Shown here piece by piece: positions 44,060-49,129 of a stretch of 49,129 bases of DNA. How positions within the stretch are numbered: position 1 is the first letter of the stretch; each line of letters opens with the position of its first letter. Source of the DNA: Succinatimonas hippei YIT 12066 (lineage in GTDB: Bacteria; Pseudomonadota; Gammaproteobacteria; Enterobacterales; Succinivibrionaceae); contig NZ_GL830944.1 of assembly GCF_000188195.1 (NCBI RefSeq), positions 1 to 49,129 of the forward strand, given 5' to 3'. Under the pieces are notes generated by a model. That model did no database searches. It saw nothing but the letters and a program-made list of their open reading frames with translations, and was not told the DNA's origin. Both the position numbers and the translations under genes were made by a program.

Positions 44060-46075
44060 TTACAGTAAACCTTTTAACATATCAAGACCTCTATCAAGCA
44101 TCATGGCGCTTTCTTCTTTATCAATTTTTTTAGGGGCACCTAAGAATTCGCGGGCAAGATCTTCTTGCGGCATTTCGGCTATAAAACGGCTAGGTTCATT
44201 TGCAGTTGCTTCACGCCCCTTTTTTCTTTCGCGACAATAGGTAATGGTAAGTTCTACTTTAGCGCGGGTAACACCGACGTAAGCAAGACGTCTTTCTTCT
44301 TCAATGCCGTTTGGCATATCAAGACTGTTGCGGTGCGGCAGAATCCCTTCTTCCATGCCGATTAAAAATACGTACGGAAATTCAAGACCTTTGGCTGAAT
44401 GTAAAGTCATAAGCTGGACAGCGTCATTTTCAGATCCGTCTTCATTTTTATCCATCATTTCGCGAAGCCCAAGCTTATCTACGGCTTGTGAGAATAATAA
44501 AGGAGGCTCTCCGCGGCGCCCTTTTACTAAATCTTCAATCCAACTCATAAGAGTACGGACATTTTTGATTTTGACTTCTACGCTTTTATCGTTAGCTCCG
44601 GTACCTCTCAGATAGCCTTCGTAGCCGATAATATCAATAAGTTTTTGTGCAAGCTGTAAATCCTGATGAGCTTTCAGCAGATTTTTTAGACTGTTATACA
44701 GCTCTAAAAAGGAAGTAATAGATTTATTTTGACCGGATGAAAGTTTTGCGTAAAGCTGCTTTGAACGTAAAGCGGTGTATAGATTTACAGAATACTCAGA
44801 GGCAACAGAAGCTATAGTACTTAAAGTTTCAGCTCCTATACCGCGGCGGGGAATATTGATAATTCTAAGTAACGCAGCATTATCTCCTTCATTTGACAGT
44901 AAGCGGCACCAGGCAAGGATATCTTTTACTTCCATCATGTCAAAAAAGCTGTTTCCCCCGGTTATAACGCACGGAATTCTGGCGGAGCGGAACGCTTTTT
45001 CAATACTGCGTGATTGAGTATTGCTGCGATAGAGTACGGCATAATCACGCCACGGTTTACGATATAAATAGCGGTGCTTTAATATTTCGGAAGCGACGCG
45101 CTCACTTTCGGCGTTTTCATCCTGTACTTCAATGACGGCGATTTTTTTGCCTTCATCCAGGTTTGAAAATAATGATTTTTTAAATAGGTGTTCGTTGTTT
45201 TCAATGATTTTGTTTGCACAATGCAGGATCCTTCCTGATGAACGATAGTTTTGTTCAAGTTTAATAACTTTAAGATCAGGAAAATCATGCGCTAATATAT
45301 TGATGTTTTCAGGACGTGCTCCGCGCCATGAATAGATTGACTGATCGTCATCTCCTACGACGGTGAAGCGGCGTCTTTTGCTTACCAACACTTTTAGCAG
45401 CTCATATTGAGTAGTGTTGGTATCTTGATACTCATCGACAAGAACATAGCGAAAATAGTTTTCCCATTTGCTGGCTGTTTCCGGATCGCTTTTCAGAAGT
45501 TTAGTGGTTAAAAAAATCAAATCATCAAAGTCAGCGGCATTGCATGCTTTAAGGTAAGTCTGATATTCTTCATAAAGGGAAGAAAGTGTTGTCTTTGGGG
45601 TAATATCTTGAGGAGCTCTCAATTCTCCTTTCCATAAAGATATTTGCTGCAAAGCGTCAAAAATGCAGTCACGTTCTGCTTTACCGTCAAGCATTAACGG
45701 ATATTTTTCACGAATAAGATCACGCACAATTTTAAATTGATCCGACTCATCAAATAAAGTGAAATTACGCTTAAGTCCGACTTTATTATGTTCAATGCGC
45801 AAGATGCCAAGACCTAAGGAATGAAAGGTAGAGATCCAAATCTCTTTTGCACAGTCCTGTCCTAACTCCTGAGCTACACGCTCTCGCATTTCTGCAGCTG
45901 CTTTATTAGTGAAAGTGACGGCACAGACGGTTTTTGCAGGAAGCTTATGACCTGTTATCAGGTTAACAATTTTGGCGGTAATTACTCTGGTCTTTCCGGA
46001 TCCCGCTCCGGCCAGAACCAGACAAGGCCCGTCAATATAAGTGACGGCCTGTTGTTGAGCATCGTTAAGTCGCAT
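44060..46075 (-). CDS. rep: ATP-dependent DNA helicase Rep
   Basis: Superfamily 1A 3'-to-5' helicase, 671 aa (E. coli Rep 673). N-terminus MRLNDAQQQAV matches Rep rather than UvrD. Motifs in order: LAGAGSGKTR (I, residues 21-30), VTFTNKAAAEM (Ia), VDEYQDTN (II), GDDDQSIYSWRGA (III), LEQNYRSS (IV), LMTLHSAKGLEF (V), AYVGVTRAK (VI). Rep removes proteins ahead of the replisome and helps restart forks. The start lies 1 nt after the stop of the primase-like gene, implying one transcript. Confidence 0.96.
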   Translation of the reverse strand: MRLNDAQQQAVTYIDGPCLVLAGAGSGKTRVITAKIVNLITGHKLPAKTVCAVTFTNKAAAEMRERVAQELGQDCAKEIWISTFHSLGLGILRIEHNKVGLKRNFTLFDESDQFKIVRDLIREKYPLMLDGKAERDCIFDALQQISLWKGELRAPQDITPKTTLSSLYEEYQTYLKACNAADFDDLIFLTTKLLKSDPETASKWENYFRYVLVDEYQDTNTTQYELLKVLVSKRRRFTVVGDDDQSIYSWRGARPENINILAHDFPDLKVIKLEQNYRSSGRILHCANKIIENNEHLFKKSLFSNLDEGKKIAVIEVQDENAESERVASEILKHRYLYRKPWRDYAVLYRSNTQSRSIEKAFRSARIPCVITGGNSFFDMMEVKDILAWCRLLSNEGDNAALLRIINIPRRGIGAETLSTIASVASEYSVNLYTALRSKQLYAKLSSGQNKSITSFLELYNSLKNLLKAHQDLQLAQKLIDIIGYEGYLRGTGANDKSVEVKIKNVRTLMSWIEDLVKGRRGEPPLLFSQAVDKLGLREMMDKNEDGSENDAVQLMTLHSAKGLEFPYVFLIGMEEGILPHRNSLDMPNGIEEERRLAYVGVTRAKVELTITYCRERKKGREATANEPSRFIAEMPQEDLAREFLGAPKKIDKEESAMMLDRGLDMLKGLL

Positions 46076-46076
46076 A

Positions 46077-48008
46077 TTAGTAAATAGAGAATTTCTGATC
46101 TCGTCCTAAAAGATCATAGGTAAAGAAACTAAGATCGTTTTTATCATTCATTGAAACTTCTATATTCTGCAGTGCATAAGCCTCAGCTGTAAGTGTTTCA
46201 TTTTCATTGCAAAGACTTATAAACGGTGTTTTTAATTTTGCACTTAGTGAAGAAAGATTCATTAAGCAATTTCTTAGTTCTGATGAAGTTAAACCGGTTA
46301 AGTCTATTATCGGACAGAAGTTTTTTTCTCCCTGAAGATATAAAGCGCCGACAGCTTCTTCAATAGCTTGGGGCAGATTATCCGTGTTTTGTATTTCAAG
46401 GAGTTTGGCTCTGTTCCATGGAGCAAAAACCGCTCCGTCATCATAATGCTCACGGCGTTTTAACAAAGAACAAACCATATTCCATTGTTCTTTGGTCCCG
46501 ACATAAATGATGCGCATATCGGTTTGTACTTTGGCACTGATTATTTCAGCGACAAGGCGTTTTAAGATTACGCTTCGTCCTGACAAAGAGTAAAGACATG
46601 GAGATAATTGCAGGGAGTACAAAGAAACTGCAGATAATATAGGGGAGTATGTTTTAGGCTGCAGCGGTACGGTTTGCAAAGAGAAAGATAACAGTCTTTC
46701 AAGATTGTTAAGTCTTGTAAGTAATGTTTCTCTATCTTTACATAGTGCTTCATTCGGATCTTTATACGGAAAAGCAAGATTAATCCGCTTAAACGGAATA
46801 TGCAGATATTCAAGACCTTGTGCCAGCGAGGCGGCTGCTTCTGTGCCGGATTTGTCGTCATCAAGTGCGATATAGAACATTCTTTCATAGACAGGATGTT
46901 CTTGAATATAGTCAAGAAGTTTACGGGTATTTGAAACTCCGCCTAAGCTTACTGCACTGTAGCCTAAAGTTTCGATGCTTAAAGCGTCAAATTCGCCTTC
47001 GGTAATAAAAATTAATCCTGGCTTATCCAGAGCATTTTGATTGAAAATTCCGGCAGACCCCTGTTTTCTTATGCGATCTTTACTGCGTGAATCAGTATTT
47101 CTGGCCATATAGGCAGATTCGCTGTAAGGAATGATTACCGCTTGCCAAACAATTTTATCTCCGGTTCGAGGATCGATTCCTGCAGTGAAGTCGCTGTCAA
47201 AGCCAAGACGGAATTTCTCAGCTACCGTTTCTGAAATTCCTCTTAACCTGAAATAGTCGGTTTGTAAGCGCCTATTTGCGCATTGTTTGAGATATTCGCT
47301 GTAATTGTGTCTTATTTCCACTCTAAAATCGGAAAAGTGGTTATCGTTTTGACTAAATGAATTTTTACTTCCAGATCCTATATCGTTAAAATCATTTCTT
47401 ATGCCGAAAACTGCTCCTTGGGTCGGATGAAAAGGACTGCGAGGTAGATTATTAAGATTTTGAGAATCTTCGTTTAGCGGATCAAATTTATGGAATAAAG
47501 GGTCTTCTTCATCTTTTTTAAGGATGGAAAAGTTATTAAAAGAAATATTATTTGCCTTGCCACCATCGTCACGAAAATTACTGTCGGCAATACCGAAGCT
47601 TACCGGTCCGGGGCTTTTCTCTGAAGCAAAATCAAGATGATCTTCTTTGTTATTATCCTGAAGTCTGAAATCATTTTGTTTTTCTTGTCCGCTAAAATCG
47701 TCGTTTGCTTCGATAAACTCGTTATCTCCGGTACTTAAGAATAGTTCACAGGCCTTGTTGAATTGATCTTTAAAATCGGAGAGCCCAAAATCCAAGCCGA
47801 TAATTCCGAAAATATCGTAGGTTGCATTGCAGCTAAAGCAATGTACGGTTTGGTTTTGGTGGTTATAGCTCATGCTGGGATGGATATCGTGGTGATTCGG
47901 GTTTAAGCAATGAAAAGGAGCATTAATATTAATTCCTTTGTTGCGCAGGTATTCCGGAAGCTGTGCTTTAAGATATTCTTTGGTTTTGGCAAAATCGTTG
48001 TATAACAT
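46077..48008 (-). CDS. CHC2-Toprim primase-like protein with degenerate DnaB-type C-terminal domain
   Basis: A 643-residue protein. Residues 30-72 form a CHC2 zinc finger of the plasmid/phage sort (C34 and H39 in CLNPNHHD, PSMSY, C57 and C60 in HCFSCNATYDIFGIIG). Residues 95-225 are a low-complexity N/D/S/F-rich linker. A primase/Toprim core follows, with FITEGEFDALS (catalytic Glu near 337) and YIALDDDKSG (Asp pair near 382-384). The C-terminal part (about 465-643) resembles the RecA-fold of DnaB/Twinkle helicases, including CLYSLSGRS at the Walker A place and PIIDLTG at Walker B, but the GKT is missing. It is not the housekeeping DnaG. Stop and start abut rep (1 nt) and tcdA (2 nt). Confidence 0.75.
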   Translation of the reverse strand: MLYNDFAKTKEYLKAQLPEYLRNKGININAPFHCLNPNHHDIHPSMSYNHQNQTVHCFSCNATYDIFGIIGLDFGLSDFKDQFNKACELFLSTGDNEFIEANDDFSGQEKQNDFRLQDNNKEDHLDFASEKSPGPVSFGIADSNFRDDGGKANNISFNNFSILKKDEEDPLFHKFDPLNEDSQNLNNLPRSPFHPTQGAVFGIRNDFNDIGSGSKNSFSQNDNHFSDFRVEIRHNYSEYLKQCANRRLQTDYFRLRGISETVAEKFRLGFDSDFTAGIDPRTGDKIVWQAVIIPYSESAYMARNTDSRSKDRIRKQGSAGIFNQNALDKPGLIFITEGEFDALSIETLGYSAVSLGGVSNTRKLLDYIQEHPVYERMFYIALDDDKSGTEAAASLAQGLEYLHIPFKRINLAFPYKDPNEALCKDRETLLTRLNNLERLLSFSLQTVPLQPKTYSPILSAVSLYSLQLSPCLYSLSGRSVILKRLVAEIISAKVQTDMRIIYVGTKEQWNMVCSLLKRREHYDDGAVFAPWNRAKLLEIQNTDNLPQAIEEAVGALYLQGEKNFCPIIDLTGLTSSELRNCLMNLSSLSAKLKTPFISLCNENETLTAEAYALQNIEVSMNDKNDLSFFTYDLLGRDQKFSIY

Positions 48009-48010
48009 TT

Positions 48011-48742
48011 TTAAGCCTGTTTAACTATTTTATTTAAAAGCCAAGAAGCCATCAAAAGCCCTGCAGAAGCAGTTACCGCCATTGCGGCACCGAATTTAGG
48101 CAGGTCAGCATCATCATTGTCTGAATAAATGGGATCTTCACATGAATATGTGCAGAATATTCCCATTTTTTCTCCGCCTTTAGGAAAATTATAGTGTCGC
48201 CTTAATTCAGTTCTAAGTCTTGAGATTAACGCATCTCCGTGAGCGTTTGCAATATCATCGATTTTTAATTTTCTGGGATCGACTCGTCCGCCTGCACCGC
48301 CTGAGACAATAAAAGTTTTATTCTTTTTATAAAGATAGTCAACTAAAAAAGCTTTTGCTTGCAAATCGTCAATGGCATCGGCGATAAATTGCGGACAGTC
48401 TTTTAAAATTTCCGGAATATTTTCTTTTGTAAGTGTTATTTCAAGCGTATGGATTTTAATCTCAGGATTAATAGTAATTAGTCTGTTTTTTAATGCTCTG
48501 ACTTTATACTGGTTTATGGTCAAATCTGTTGTATGCAATTGACGGTTAGTGTTTCCTATCTCCACTGTATCAGGATCTATCAAGGTCAAGGTTCCGACTC
48601 CTGAACGGCATAAAGCTTCCGTAATCCAAGAACCGACCCCACCGCATCCAATGACCATGACATGGGCATTTTGTAATTTTTTAAAACCTTCTTCACCGTA
48701 AAGGGCGCGGATCCCCCGAAAGCGTACAGATAATTCGTGCAA
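48011..48742 (-). CDS. tcdA: tRNA threonylcarbamoyladenosine dehydratase TcdA (CsdL)
   Basis: E1/ThiF-like ATP-dependent enzyme that cyclises t6A37 to ct6A37 in tRNA. RFRGIRALYGEEGF, then VIGCGGVGSWITEAL (nucleotide loop), LIDPDTVEIGNTNRQLH, FIADAIDDLQAKAFL and SGGAGGRVDPRKLKIDDIA are diagnostic. I chose TTG at 48742 (243 aa): AAGGA lies 8 nt before it and the N-terminus then matches relatives; the frame extends to another TTG at 48787. First gene of tcdA-primase-like-rep, divergent from the tRNA genes. Its substrate pathway begins with TsaC at 16922. Confidence 0.92.
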   Translation of the reverse strand: MHELSVRFRGIRALYGEEGFKKLQNAHVMVIGCGGVGSWITEALCRSGVGTLTLIDPDTVEIGNTNRQLHTTDLTINQYKVRALKNRLITINPEIKIHTLEITLTKENIPEILKDCPQFIADAIDDLQAKAFLVDYLYKKNKTFIVSGGAGGRVDPRKLKIDDIANAHGDALISRLRTELRRHYNFPKGGEKMGIFCTYSCEDPIYSDNDDADLPKFGAAMAVTASAGLLMASWLLNKIVKQA

Positions 48743-48807
48743 AATGAGTATCCTTGTTGTTCTATTTAATTGTGAGCATTTTAACAAAAGATTTTTGAAA
48801 ACTTAGC

Positions 48808-48835
48808 TTCACAAAACTAAATATCCTGATATAAT
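48808..48835 (+). promoter_or_regulatory. Promoter of the tRNA-Arg/tRNA-Leu unit
   Basis: TTCACA (48808-48813), 16-nt spacer and TATAAT (48830-48835), with an upstream TG giving an extended -10. The following GTGCGC is a GC-rich discriminator typical of stringently controlled stable-RNA promoters. It starts transcription about 25 nt before tRNA-Arg. Confidence 0.75.
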
Positions 48836-48865
48836 GTGCGCACTTGACTACCGAATGTATCGAAC

Positions 48866-48942
48866 GGTCCCGTAGCTCAGTTGGATAGAGTATCGGTTTC
48901 CGAAGCCGAGGGTCATGAGTTCGAATCTCATCGGGATCGCCA
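48866..48942 (+). tRNA. tRNA-Arg(CCG)
   Basis: 77 nt. Acceptor GGTCCCG pairs with CGGGATC (one G-U), discriminator G, CCA encoded at 48940-48942. The anticodon stem TCGGT/GCCGA encloses TTCCGAA, anticodon CCG. D-arm AGCTCAGTTGGATAGAG and T-arm GAGTTCGAATCTC are canonical. It reads CGG codons. Same transcript as the tRNA-Leu 16 nt downstream. Confidence 0.96.
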
Positions 48943-48958
48943 GTCATGCTTCTCTAAT

Positions 48959-49043
48959 GCGAAAGTGGCGAAATTGGTAGACGCGCTAGCTTCAGGTGCT
49001 AGTACCGCAAGGCGTGAGGGTTCGAGTCCCTCCTTTCGCACCA
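48959..49043 (+). tRNA. tRNA-Leu(CAG)
   Basis: 85 nt. Acceptor GCGAAAG pairs with CTTTCGC, discriminator A, CCA encoded at 49041-49043. Anticodon stem CTAGC/GCTAG encloses TTCAGGT, anticodon CAG. The long variable arm (TACCGCAAGGCGT) and D-loop GGTAGACGC mark a class II leucine tRNA. It reads CUG codons. Confidence 0.96.
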
Positions 49044-49054
49044 TCTTAACCCCA

Positions 49055-49129
49055 AAATTTACAGTCTAGGTAAAATCGTCTTAAGACTTTTTCAATCCTA
49101 AATTTACAGTCTAGGTAAAATCATCTTTA
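49055..49129 (+). repeat. Tandem repeat after tRNA-Leu, cut by the window end
   Basis: An identical 23-nt core, starting AAATTTACAGTCTAGG and ending TAAAATC, lies at 49055-49077 and again at 49100-49122; the next bases (TCTT) also agree apart from one change. The period is 45 nt. More copies may follow beyond the window. The period and the short interval do not fit a CRISPR array. Confidence 0.7.

Noticed and set aside
49055-49129. Possible start of a CRISPR array
   Set aside because: The period of 45 nt with a 23-nt identical core leaves about 22 nt between cores, too short for normal spacers; only two units are seen and no cas gene is present.

Overview
The window looks like chromosomal DNA from a moderately AT-rich gammaproteobacterium, most likely a gut or rumen anaerobe of the Succinivibrionaceae/Aeromonadales type (inference). 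The evidence is a set of E. coli-like gene orders and family members: recA-recX-alaS-csrA-tRNA-Ser(GCU), def-fmt-rsmB-trkA opposite yrdD-tsaC-aroE, a long class II IlvC divergent from IlvY, RNase II, Rep, RsmJ and TcdA. MenA (menaquinone), a TRAP transporter and several sugar or sugar-acid genes fit an anaerobic lifestyle. Many starts are TTG or GTG, and gene overlaps of 1-8 nt are common.

Layout. 1-8181 (minus strand): tRNA-Ser, csrA, alaS, recX, recA, a fosmidomycin-resistance-like MFS exporter and rnb. menA (plus) then converges on the tightly overlapping minus-strand operon def-fmt-rsmB-trkA-trkH (9643-15252). From 15468 to 19069 the plus strand carries yrdD, purE, tsaC, aroE and rsmJ. 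A LacI-type regulator (19211) precedes a split transketolase and a DctP/DctQ/DctM TRAP transporter (20333-24973); a 12-mer containing the palindrome TTTGCGCAAA lies before both the regulator and the operon.

25044-25854 is a decayed patch: a frameshifted antidote gene, the stub of its toxin partner, and a 188-bp IS3-derived miniature element with terminal inverted repeats. Minus-strand genes follow: a ModA-like binding protein coupled to a GPH-family sugar transporter fused to a fructose/Ntr-type PTS EIIA domain, then glmS-glmU-lgt. A small membrane protein and a Sfp-type phosphopantetheinyl transferase lie on plus. dnaE, a DHA2-type MFS exporter, a YagE-like 2-keto-3-deoxy acid aldolase, its probable IclR-type regulator and ilvY are on minus; ilvC is on plus. 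The last block (44060-48742, minus) is tcdA, a CHC2-Toprim primase-like gene with a degenerate helicase-like C-terminus, and rep, abutting end to end. Divergent tRNA-Arg(CCG) and tRNA-Leu(CAG) genes and a tandem repeat close the window.

Most of the window is housekeeping. The parts that stand out are the transporter-EIIA fusion with its binding-protein partner, the primase-like gene between rep and tcdA, the LacI/transketolase/TRAP unit, the large palindrome over the recA promoter, and the decayed toxin-antitoxin/miniature-IS patch. All functional calls are by reading the sequence and from memory of the families; no search was run.
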